From assembly GCA_034231615.1 (NCBI GenBank), contig CM067322.1:69177354-69241353 (forward strand): a DNA stretch of 64,000 nucleotides, read 5' to 3'. The translations under genes and the position numbers were made by a program. Shown one piece after another: positions 1-11,900 of the stretch; position 1 is the first letter of the stretch; every line of letters begins with the position of its first letter. This DNA is from Meghimatium bilineatum. Its lineage: Eukaryota > Mollusca > Gastropoda > Stylommatophora > Philomycidae. Under the pieces are notes generated by a model. The model worked only from the letters and a program-made list of their open reading frames with translations. It searched no databases and was not told the origin of the DNA.

Positions 1-86
1 TACATGCAAATGTCTGAGACTGGCAGGGTGCTCTCCTCTGTCCCATCTTAGTTGCTATTCATCAAACACATTATCTTGACATAATG

Positions 87-215
87 CTGTTGTACATCAT
101 CTGGTCCAGGAGTGTGAAGGGCTGACTGTTGTACATCATCTGGTCCAGGAGTGTGAAGGGCTGACTGATGTACATCATCTGGTCCAGGAGTGTGAAGGGC
201 TGACTGATGTATATC
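87..215 (+). repeat. 39-bp minisatellite, about 3.3 copies
   Basis: Unit begins ctgttgtacatcatctggtc; copies start at 87, 126, 165 and 204 (partial), nearly identical. Followed by a tctg/tatc microsatellite at about 240-285. Confidence 0.9.
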
Positions 216-350
216 ATTCATTGTTACTAAATTATCATTATCTATCTGTCTGTCTGTCTGTCTATCTATCTATATATCTACCTGTCGGTCTCACCTCTCA
301 CATTCCAGTGGAGGATAGATCTTCACATATCTATCATCCATAGAGTATTA

Positions 351-612
351 TTAAATAACAACAAATTGAATTCCACAGGAACCAAGATGGTTCTTGTTGT
401 CAAAATGCATAACAACAGGAGTTAAGGGCCCATGTTTAGTATCATACAAATTTTGGTAGAAGTGGTCACTGATTCTCTTGCCGGTTTTGTCTTTGTATGT
501 CATATTACAATGTTTGCAATTGATGGTGTAAATTAAATTGTGGGATTTAAGTTTAAGACCTTCTTCAATAGTAAGCCATTCAATACAAAGTAACTGCGTG
601 AAACGTAACAAC
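351..612 (-). pseudogene. Penelope-like retroelement fragment, GIY-YIG end
   Basis: The antisense frame reads HNLIYTINCKHCNMTYKDKT, GKRISDHF, then TPVVMHFDNKNHL before its stop. This matches the C-terminal GIY-YIG endonuclease of Penelope-like elements (LIY..C..C...Y.G.TG...R, then P.A.HF...H). The Y-K-D change in place of Y-V/I-G suggests inactivity. The upstream reverse transcriptase is absent, because the fragment stops where the inverted-repeat element at 613 begins. Confidence 0.7.
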
Positions 613-1036
613 AATTAGACTTACGTAAAACACAGGTTTATATTTCGTTTCAATGGGACACGACAGACTATAGCTAAAACTAGTAGGTAATGATGGGCAA
701 TGATGAGCACACAAGAAATCATAAAAATTACAATACATAAATCACATTCAATGTTTCAACCAAAAGGTCTTTATCAAGACACAAACAAAACATCAAAAGA
801 TGACGAATGGAAAAATTATCACAACATCCAACAGAAATATGGAAATGATATGCCGGAAGGTCAGAAAATACATAAAAAATATAAATATATGTGGAAACGA
901 AATGAACAAAATCTTTTTTCTCATCTTTTTGTTCGTTTCGTTTCATCATTGCCCATCATTACCTACTAGTTTTATCTATAGTCTGTCGTGTCCCATTGAA
1001 ACGAAATATAAACCTGTGTTTTACGTAAGTCTAATT
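613..1036. mobile_element. 424-bp element with about 93-bp inverted repeats
   Basis: Left arm 613-705 (starting aattagacttacgtaaaaca) is complementary to right arm 943-1036 with only a few differences. The centre is short and without a gene; a hammerhead-like motif lies at 749-779 on the minus strand. It looks like a foldback/MITE copy at the broken edge of the Penelope-like fragment. No clear target duplication beyond aatt/taat could be set. Confidence 0.75.
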
Positions 1037-1636
1037 TAATAGTAAGCATGGATTCAGAAAATGATACAGTACTGGTCTATATCAGATTCAAATACCGCAT
1101 TGTCAGCATCCACAACAAATAGTGCTGATCTGCACAAACATTTCATCTTTTTTGAGGACCTGATTTATAAGAAAAGAGTCAGACAAATTTTACACTTATC
1201 AAATGATGTTAAATGATAGGAATAGCATAGATTTCAAAATTTCAGAAAAATGTGAATTCCTTCCTCGTGTTTAAAAATAATAAATATTCTAATCAATTTT
1301 GTTTTTCTAGAATTCTAATGAGATTTCTGGTAAGGTATGCTTTTATATTAGAAGTTTAATTTTATAAAATTCAAATTAACATTTCAGAATTTTCTTAACT
1401 GTTTTTGTTTAATTTAACATTTCTTTACTCTTTTGTTTGATGTTTCCTTCAAAAATATCTGGACTTGTTTTTTTGTGTGTGTTACAAATAGATTATGCAC
1501 AAGCCATTATTTATACATAATATTGGAATTCCCATTTTTATTTGTCAGTGTTGCAAAATGGAGGACTATATACAACATAAGAAAACAAAGAGATACTGAG
1601 CTTATCTATTTATATATATAGATTTACTCAAGTGGC
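1037..1636. other. Intron, nothing recognised
   Basis: AT-rich sequence with short open frames only; no splice-bounded coding stretch or known repeat seen. Confidence 0.6.
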
Positions 1637-2515
1637 ATGCCTGGTGATGTAGACGATCATGTTTCTCCATAAATCTCTGTCTCTTGTGTTGTTAATAAGT
1701 TCAGTTGTTGACTCTTTTTGTGCTAGTGACAATACATCAAGAAATTTCTCTCTTTGTCTTCCTCTGTTTCTTCTCCCCTTGATCTTTCTGGTGGTTACTA
1801 AATGTTCAAGTTGTACTTATCTCAACACATGCCCTAAAAATTTTGATTATCTGCTTCTAACTTTTGCTATAATTTTTTGTTTTACTGCAGCATCTCTGAG
1901 AACATCTACATTCGTTTTTTTTTGGCTGCCCACGGAATTTTTATTATTCTTTTAAGTCACAGCTCATTTGCGCCCTGCTTATCTTGGGCACTTTTGTTTA
2001 TTGTCCATGCTTTGCTTCCATAAAAAAGGATTGGTTCAATACAACATCCTAGCATTTTAACTCGTGTATGCATGGATATTACTCCATTGTATAGATTGTT
2101 TCTCATCTTTTGAAATGAGTTTGTCTGTGCTATCCTGTTCTTGATCTCATTAGAACACTGGCCATCTGATATTAAAATGGTGCCAAGATACTTTACTTTA
2201 TGTGCTTGATTTAATTTTACATCATTGATACTGCATTTTGGCTATGTGTATTTCTTTCAAACAACCATTATTTCAGTTTTCTTCTTGTTTAGACTGAGGC
2301 CTTTATTTTAATTTTCTTGTACTACCATGTCTAACAGGGGTTGAAGTTCTTGTTCGCTCCCTGCAATCAGAACCTGTATCATCAGCATATTTTAGATTAT
2401 TCAGATCATAACCTCCAACTGTTATTCTTGGCATGCTATCTATGTTTAGCATAATATCCTCTCTATACAGGGAGAAAAGTTCTGGGGACATTACACATCT
2501 AGTACATTACCGGTA
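1637..2515 (-). pseudogene. Non-LTR retrotransposon relic, RT 3' half
   Basis: The antisense frame at 2303-2491 contains SPELFSLY and NNLKYADDT, the catalytic motif of reverse transcriptase. The rest (1637-2300) aligns by eye with the LINE copies at 12590 and 49329 (thumb and C-terminal region), but with frame breaks. It lies antisense to the host gene, just before exon 1. Confidence 0.7.
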
Positions 2516-2584
2516 GAATAAAAATTCATTGGTGTACATGGACTGATAACAAAATCTCAAAGTTCTATGTTTTACCATTTTCAG

Positions 2585-2923
2585 CACCTTTTGGAAGATG
2601 TCATCAGAAATAAATCCAAAGCTGAATATGTCATAGCACAGAATCCATTTGCCAATCAGGTACAAAGTGCCAATTTTTCCACATTATCATCGGGAACAAC
2701 ATTCACCCCTGCTAGTCATCTCATATCTGAGATAACATTGCTGGAAACAGCAGCTAGAGATCAGTTAAAGAGTCTGAAAGTTGCAGTGTCAAAGGATGAG
2801 ACATACAAGTCTGAGATTCACCAGCTAAAAACTGCTATTGAAGAAGCCAGAGAACAACTTGAAAATTCCCCAAAGACAGTCACAACCGTTGAAGCACTGA
2901 AGCAGCAGATCAATGAACACAAT
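2585..2923 (+). CDS. Spectrin-repeat gene exon 1 of window
   Basis: 113 codons, phase 0 at both ends. The acceptor is the tag at 2582-2584 after a T-rich tract and the donor is gtatgta at 2924. The first helix (HLLEDVIRNKSKAE) is followed by about 30 Ser/Thr-rich residues that look like a loop, then two heptad stretches containing LETAARDQLKSLK and LKQQINEHN. The last residues continue as one helix into exon 2 (NLVAQIKQDQ), supporting the join. Earlier exons must lie to the left of the window. Confidence 0.85.
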
Positions 2924-5900
2924 GTATGTATTTTTTGCTTTAGTCATTGGCTTGTTATGCATGCTTTCTTGGCATGTAAAACACAATCTCCAGAATAAGT
3001 GTATGATACTGTTTATTGCATATCTGACAATACTATACTTTTGTGAAAGTCTTAATACTAGTAGGTTATACTACAGGGCAAATTTCAATTAATTTATCAT
3101 CAGAAACAAAACCTTGGCAGTCCTTTGAGCAATCATGATGAAATTCTCACAATTGCTCTCCAGCTTTCAAAATTAAATATTAGTATCTGGGAGGTGGCAA
3201 ATGTTAATACTGTCCACTCACTCGTGTTATTTTTTAAAACCTCTTATTTTGTCTCCTTTTATTTCTTTTCATAAATTCATTTTAAATGAAGTGCTACAGA
3301 AAGATTCTACGAATATCATGAACAGAGAAAAAGAACAGTGAAATTTTGAAATTGCTGAAACTGAATGAAAGGTGGCTTTTAAATACCATCATAAGAAAGA
3401 AGCTACAGTATTTTGGACACTTAAAGCGACATGATGATATCAAAAGGCTGCTGGAGGGCAAAGTTCCAGGTGAAAGAAGAAGAAGAAGACCAAGAAGACA
3501 ATTGACTAGAGACATCAAAGAATGTATGCATATGTCTGTGGCCAGTGCAGGCATGCTTGCCCAGGACAGAGAGGCGTTTAGTATCCACAATGAAAACGTT
3601 CTGGAAAGAATATGTCACTTGATATATATTTTATTTTAGTGATAACAGTAAGGACAAAGAATACACTGTTACTTTTACTAAAAAGCTAATAAATAAGTAC
3701 AAATAATAAATATAAATGAAAGAGCAAAGATATTTCTGCATTACAGCCAGTGACCATTGGTCAAAAAACATTTAACCCAAGAAGAAATTCATATTTATTT
3801 TTGCCCAATAGGGACTACTATACTCTACAGAATAATATTTGCAAGACCTGTAGTTCTGGTATTATATCCTACCACTGAACTTATTGACTGAAGAATTTGT
3901 TTAGGGTTTATGTGCAATAATTTTGAAATATTTTTAACACATTCTTAATGTGATTGTAATGTAATGTAATTGATGTAATTTAATTATAATGTTTTGTTAA
4001 TATTTTTATGTGCATGATTTTCTCTTCACATTTTATCAAAATTGTACTTCCACGTTTGTCATTACATATTTTAATTTCTTTTTTAAAGCACTTCAAACTT
4101 TCAAATGTTATATGAGTTATGCATTATTATGTATGTTATTATATAAGTAATGCATTATTATATAAGTTATGCATGTGTTATTATTACCACTAGTCAACAA
4201 ATATTGCTTATCATTATTGTATAGTTATTGTCCTTTTACACATACCTTACTCAGCTATAATTCTTTAAAATAATTCATTCTTCTCTTTAACTCTTCATTA
4301 TTCTCATTGAGAATTTTCATTCACTCCAATTTTGCCCTGTATTATTGCAATCCACATTTGTCTAGTTTGTTGGGTTATCCCTGACCTTCTAGACAAATGT
4401 GGATTGCAATAATACAGGGCAAAATTGGAGTGAATGAAAATTCTCAATGAGAATACTGAAAAGTTAATATATATATAATATATATATATAAGACAAGACT
4501 CGGCTAGCTGATGCTTTTCTTGAGTCACTCATTGTTTGTCTATCCTCTGACGAGAAGCTTCGCAGCCAGCAAGCTGTTCCTCATGTAGGACGACCATTCC
4601 ATTACCACCCTTTGTGTCCCTCAATCCCAGACCTCATTTCTTCTGTATAAGCCGTTTTGGGTAACGACGACGGTCTAATTAGACTAGGGTTGATACATTT
4701 TCCTAGACAAGGCGCTGCTTTGCCAAACATGTCGGGTGTCTGTAGTTTGACCTGTGCATTTCTCACTCACTCGCCTTGTCTGCTTGAGATGGCCTTCCAA
4801 TCCATCGTCATGCGTGGTCTGTGTATTTTGACTCTTCACCATTGTGTATATTACCCAAAGACAGATAAAATACGAATCTTGGGCGAGGAACTCTGCAATG
4901 GGCCCATGGGCACTGAACCTAATTCTCTCTGTATGAGTCGTGTTATGCAACGGCTGACAGTTAAGTTGGGCTAGGTTTGCAATGTCGTTAGAGACTTGCG
5001 TCCCCCTCTACGTTGCCCCCAGTGTCCAGATTCCAAGTCTGAACACTGCTTCGGTCAGACATTTGAACAAAGCGCTCCCCAACATTTGTTGAGTGCTTGT
5101 CCTTTGTGCAATGGGGAGCTTTATTCAAAGCTTTCTTCCATACCCAGGAGTACATGTTCATATTGCGTACATGAGTTGAGTACATGTGTATCCAATACCT
5201 GAGACATGACTCCTACTTTGAATGGGGTCAACTGTGATGAGACATGTCAGTTTCAGTGTGTTCTCGAGCATGAACAGCACTTAGCCAGTCGGTCTTGTAC
5301 TGGGTCATTGTAGCTCTGTTGCCACAGAATCGATTCACATACACTGCGCTGCCCTCTAGCATGTGTTAACTTTTACATGTGGTGTGTACTCGACTAATCA
5401 CTGTATGTTAGGGACATTGACATTGGCCGTATCTCCAATGTTTCTACTTTTTAAGCCGGCCAGGTAGGAAAGCACAAATGCCATGCATATGTTGGATGTG
5501 ATATTGTAGAGGTTGTGGAGATATTTCCTGTCTCTTTGCAAGCAATTCTCATTCCATCTACCACATCCATGAACACGAGCCTAAAAACGTTAGCCAGGAA
5601 TACAGCAAGAGCTGCTGTATTTCTGTTTCCAGGGTTCACCATGAGGAGGTGCTTTCAGGTTCTTAGTTATCTGCCAACCCTGGGTCTGCATGAGAGCAAT
5701 GCGAAACCCTTTGCACCCCATATATATATATATAAAATGATGAGATGGCCTTTTGTATTTTAAGAGATGGTCAGGAAACTGGCCGATGTAATTTGCTCAG
5801 ACACATATTCCCTATGTTTCACAAATGATTGCCTGATGGAGAAAGTGTTTTCCCCATTTGCACTAGCTCCCTCTCTGCTCTTTTGATTAATTACAAGGGA

Positions 5901-8900
5901 AAGGCAATGCCAATACACTTGGTAACAAGTAGAATTGCAGGAGATGTCAGACAATGATTTAATACATCATCAACTTCTTTAGTCTTTCCTCCGACATTTT
6001 CTGTAAGTATTTACTCCCTTAGCCTAAGGCATTTCCATGCTAACTCCTTAGGCAGCAGGTGAATAAGTAAGACAAAAGTAAGAAATGTATACAAAACATA
6101 GACCCTTAGTGACAATAATATATATGTATGTGTATATACACAGCAAACTCAAACATACTTGTGGTTCAAAGCACAAATTAAGTTGACAGTCCATATTGTA
6201 CTAGCAGTGTAGTTGGATATATATAGGAGATGCCTAAAAATTCAACTATATTTTAAAAGTAATTCCTTATATACTTCAATTATTACTATATATATAATGT
6301 ACAAGGTATGCTGGTTTGGAGCCCCAGAAATTATGAGGATGAAGTTCTTGTTTCCTATATGCTGTGGGGATTTTCGTCTAATGCTTTCTTTCTTACCCAG
6401 AAGACTCCAGCTGTCAGTGGTATATAAAGGTTTCAGAAGCCCCCTCCCTGTTCAGGGGAGTTTTATTTGTATATGTAGAAGGTATCTTTGACCATTCATA
6501 TGCAGATATACAATCAGATACCTACAGAAGATATGTGTTGGTATCAGTGTTGATGTGGTGGTACCGTTTATGACCACACACTTTTGCATACTTTTGAGGC
6601 AGCCACATGTATAGCCTAATATATGTTGTTAGTTGAACACTAACCACAATATACTATCACAATACTGAGAGGAAACGATTGCCTGGTTTTCCAACATATG
6701 TTCCAGATAAGTCGCTTGAAGAAGATATTTGTATATTTTATACATATTTATTATTTCAATAATAATATCATTTCAAGAATAATTCGCTATGTTCAAGATA
6801 ACAGCAAACAACTACACCTTACAACTTTTAAATATGTTTAACATCAGTGTTGTATCATTTTCATCTTTACAATAACCTTGACTTTCAGAACTTAGTTGCA
6901 CAAATTAAACAGGACCAGTTGAATATGAATGAACTTCACAAAAAGAGGCACCAACTTGTACTAGACATTGCTGAACTCAGACAGAATGCTTTGCACAATC
7001 ATAGTTACCCTGATTCAACCTTGACCTACTTCCTACCTGCATCTCAACAGACAAAAGACATGTCCACATTGCCAGTGTCAGAAAGACAATTCTATGATGT
7101 TCCTGCATCAAGTGTTGAAAATTATAGTGCTAAATTGTCTGATAAACTAAAAGACTCAATAAAACCTGAAAAATATGTAGAGAATCAAACAAGAGCTTAC
7201 AGAGATGAGTCTGCTTCAGCAGTTGAATTAGCTCATGATATACTCACAACCAGAATAAAAGGCACTCCAGGATCATCATGGACTGAGCATAATCTATCAG
7301 ACACAGCATTATCACCTAAACCTCGGAATTCCCAATTACATCAGTCTACACCTTCTGCTACAGTTAAAACTATATCTTATAACACAGAAGCTGTATACAA
7401 GGATATTATAAACTCTGACAGTGATTTGGTTCATCTTGGAAATATGTCGTCTGCATCCAGTTTCCATCCAACTTCCCACTCTAGCCCCATTCACAAGGCA
7501 GATCTGAAATATGCATCAGAGAGTGAGTCTAGACAGGCATTAGGAAGAAATACTGGTTCAACAAAGATATTCAACTTAACAGATGTTTTAGATCATGATC
7601 ACCTGCATTCAGTTGCCATGACATCACCAAAATATAAATTAATGGACAGATTAACATATAAATCAATGCTCTCAGGTAGTGAAGATTTTGTGATGCCCCC
7701 AAATCTTCCAACACTGTCAGTAAATGAAGATTCTGTGGTATCCTCAAATTTTCCAGCACTATCAGACAGCAGGAAAAGTACATCAATAATCAACCTACCA
7801 TTATCATCACCACAGCTAATGTCACAAGGAATTTCTTATGTCAGAGCAGAACCTGTTAACTCAATATACAGGTTAACTACAGCATTAACTGATATCAATA
7901 TAAACTCCAAATCTCCACTAAATTCTCTTCAATCCAAAAAAGATCCTTGTGTATCATTACAACCTTTTACATCAGTGGAGTCTTCAGCTTTGCTAGATTG
8001 TGACTTATCTCTAGCAAAAGCAACACACAATCCAATTCCAGAAAAACTTCAAACTGACAGTGCTTTGAAGCTCTCACTTTTATCCCATTCCAATTACTCT
8101 CTGATTTCATCTACTTCCCCACTTTTAAATAATAACCAAAACAGCACCACAACAAACATTGGGACCTCAACTTTCTTGAGATCGCCTACAGTAAGTAGGG
8201 AAACCTCCAAGAATACCGAATCAAGCACAATTTTTTTCAAGTCTGGCTTGTTGAATTTAAAAGCAACACATGCACATCCTATAAATTTTCCAGACAGCTC
8301 ATTAGCGCAAAGTTCTACTTTGTGTTCTGCATCATTAGATGAAAGGACAAATATATCTGATACAGTGCATGTCCCTCTTACTGTATTTCCTCCATTTGGT
8401 AACCTTAAACCAAAAATATCTACCAATGACACCTACAATCAGGAAAAGTCAGACAGATTACATTTCTCAACTAAACCTGCAACCATGGCATCTGCTGCTA
8501 ATCGTGGTCCTGATGGTAATGCTACTGGAAATGGTGTCACTAACCATGATAAATATGTGCATGATCGATCAAGGGATAACTTTAAACTGGTGGGTGAAGG
8601 AAGAGCTTACATCATGAAGAACGCTGCACCTATATCTGAACTTGTTTTACCTTTGTAGTAATTTTAACACTACATTTACTATTATAATTGGCTAGATGTC
8701 TCAATATGTACACCTCATATTAAATTATTGCTAGTGTTCTCAATATGTACACCTCATAATAAATTCATTGCTAGTGTTCTCAATATCTACACCTTATATT
8801 AAACTAATTTATAGATTTCTCAATATGTACACCTCATATTAAACTCATTGTTGATTACTAGTGTTTTCAATATGTACACCTCATCTCATATTAAACTAAT

Positions 8901-11900
8901 TTCTAGATTTCTCAACATGCACACCTCGTATTAACTCATTCGCTAAAGACTATTGTAGCGTTTGAACGGAATAATATTTTTTTCAATTTTTGGTTTCCGT
9001 ATCCAACATGGGAACAAGGAATAGTACTTCTAAATATACCAGCAATCATTAAAAATGCACCAAAAGCATAACCTATTTTCACCCTTGAATTGTTTATTTC
9101 AGTGAGCAATTTTGAAGCCACGTGAATGTGTACAAGTTTTAACTAATGTTTTTTTTTGTTTTGTTGTCGTTGTCATGTTTTATTCCAATTTTGCATACTT
9201 CACGTGCAAAACATCAGAATGTGGAATTTTTGCCATATTACTAGTTGAATCATGTTGAAATTTGGCATACACATTAGTAAAGTTTCAAGGAGTAAAACAC
9301 CATCTTTTGTTTTTATCGAAAGCAACTGTGTTTTTGAGTTTGCAATGCCTCGACTTTCATCACAAGTGCGATGGCAGGCTGTTATTCTGAGGAGTGGTAT
9401 GGTGACCAAAGAAGTTGCCAAACATTTTAATTGTGACCATTCCACTATAGTGAGCCTAAATGAGAGATTTCTGGCAACAGGTGCAACCAATTACCATCCA
9501 AGACCTGGTCAACCTTGTTAACAAAGGTAGCTCAAGATTGCAAAAATTATTGCAGAATGGGATCTCATACCCCAAACATTTTTTCAGACACTGTGCAATA
9601 GCATGCCACGGCAATGCCAAACTTGTATTGATGCTACAGGGGGTCATACATTGTATTAATGATGTCCCTGACTTATTGACAGTGAGTGCAATTTTTTTTT
9701 AACCTTAATGAAGACAACTGCTTAAGTGACGGTAATTAATTTATTCACTTTTCAGAAAAATGCACATTTGGGTCTGTAAATAGATCAGATTTCTAAATTT
9801 ACTTGTTTTGTGTATTTTAAATTCAGCACCAAAAATCGCTATGCTTAAAACAAAGTGGTGCATTTTTAATGTTTGTTGGTATATATTTAAATTATAATAT
9901 AGCCCTAATATAAATATTTTGTAACAAAAATGGACAGAGAATGAGGTTATCCCAAGTTCATTTTGAAAAACAATACTGTAATTATTTAAATATTAATTTA
10001 AAAAATAAAATATAATGTATAAATAAAAATAGTTTCAGAAATTAAATGTGAACTTACCAAACTTCCACTGTATAATTTTTGTAATAATCCAAGTACAAAC
10101 ACAAAAATCCATATATATAGGCATAGTGCTTCAATTATTTTTCTTATTCCCAAAAAAAGGGGACATGTTCTCTGAGATTTGAATGCGGATCTGACTTTGA
10201 TCTACTTTTTTGTCAAATCTTTCTTACAAATTGGTGTAAATCCGAGTAGGTTTATTGCCAGTTTGGATTTCAATAATTAATACAACGAAAGTAAATAAAG
10301 TAGTTATACTTTCATGAAACATGTGCGCTCAAAAATATATATAAAATATAGGGAAAGTGATGCAGATTAGACACATATTCAAAACTTATCAGTAACTTTT
10401 AAAATTGATATCATAGCACATCAAAATTATGACAGAAGTAATGTCCACATATTACACTTTCAATTGAAACCATCCTTATATCGATATAAATACTGGAAAT
10501 GAGTAAATAAAACCAAAAAATGTCAGTAGCGCTTTATTGGCGGTCTGTAATTTGTAATGGTATCATAGGATCTTTTAAAAGATGTCATATAGCCAAAGAG
10601 TTAAACATATTGCTATTTACACCTCATTTGCACCTCACATTAAATTCGTTGCTAGATTTCTCAACATGCACACCTCATATTAAATTCATTGCTAGATTTC
10701 TCAATATCTACCCTTCAAAATTACTGATAAGAAGATTACTACTTATAAAAATATGATAAAAGCAATGATAATAAAATAAATAAGCATGAAAATTGTTGAC
10801 GTTTTGATCAAAAGATCTTTGTCTGAACATATATGTAATAATATGAATAATTAATACGGAAAAATATTAATTTAAGAATATATTTGTTTAAATATATCTA
10901 TCCAGATATATCAATATATATATAAGGGACAAAATCTATAGCGCTATGTTTTCCTGTAGCTCATAGGTTTTGCGAATTTAGCATGTAGACAGACCATATT
11001 TGGCACCTTTATTGTTTAGAACATTTGCCAGCCCATTGCGCTTGCGGAATATATTAAAAGTTTTCCTGTGGTCCGGCAAAGCTCAACATTGATATGATTG
11101 GGTGATCTTTTTACCTCTGACCTTTCGCGCGATGGTCTAACGATTGTAAGCATCGCATCAGGGAAACAATTATTTCCATAGAAATTCCATACAAAGTTCA
11201 TAAGTATGCAATTCCTTTGATATGGAGCCTGATTATAATATGCATAGAGTGTCAGACTTGGGCAACAGTGTTTACAGTTAGTTGTCCACGGACATTGAAT
11301 TTTTTAAGTTTTAATTTATTTAGGTGGCCTTTGGTTATAGGATAATGCTTTCTGTTAATTATTTAACTATTAATTAATTAATTTTTTTTTTTTTTTTTAA
11401 TTAGCAAGAGGAGAAATGTTGTTCTCAATTATATTCTGAAATGTATCTAATTCTATTTTATTTTTTGTTTAATTCTCACCCAGGCAACACCGGGCTAAGC
11501 TTCTAGTATATTATATATGTTATTCATAATATTTTTCGAATTTGTTAGCGCCCATAAAACCCACCAGTCTAAGTAGATTAGTGTGGCAGGAGTGCTTTAG
11601 ACTAAAGGAGCAAACCTTGACTAGAAAATAGTGTGACTAGAGTGCCCTAGGCTAAGGGGAGTAAACCCTCATTAAAAATCCAGGGGGGGGGGATCATAAG
11701 ACAGTTAATGGTCACATCTGATCATCCTCTGGCATCATCTGCAGTTCTGCTTGATTCAAAGCGTATCGACGTTGCCTTTTTCTTGAACTACATCAACGGA
11801 AATGAGAGGAGTTTAGTGCAAAATTGGCACGACACTTTCTCCATATAAGCTGCCAGGGCTTGGCAAAACACGTCAGGAGAAGCAGAAGCAAACAACAGCT

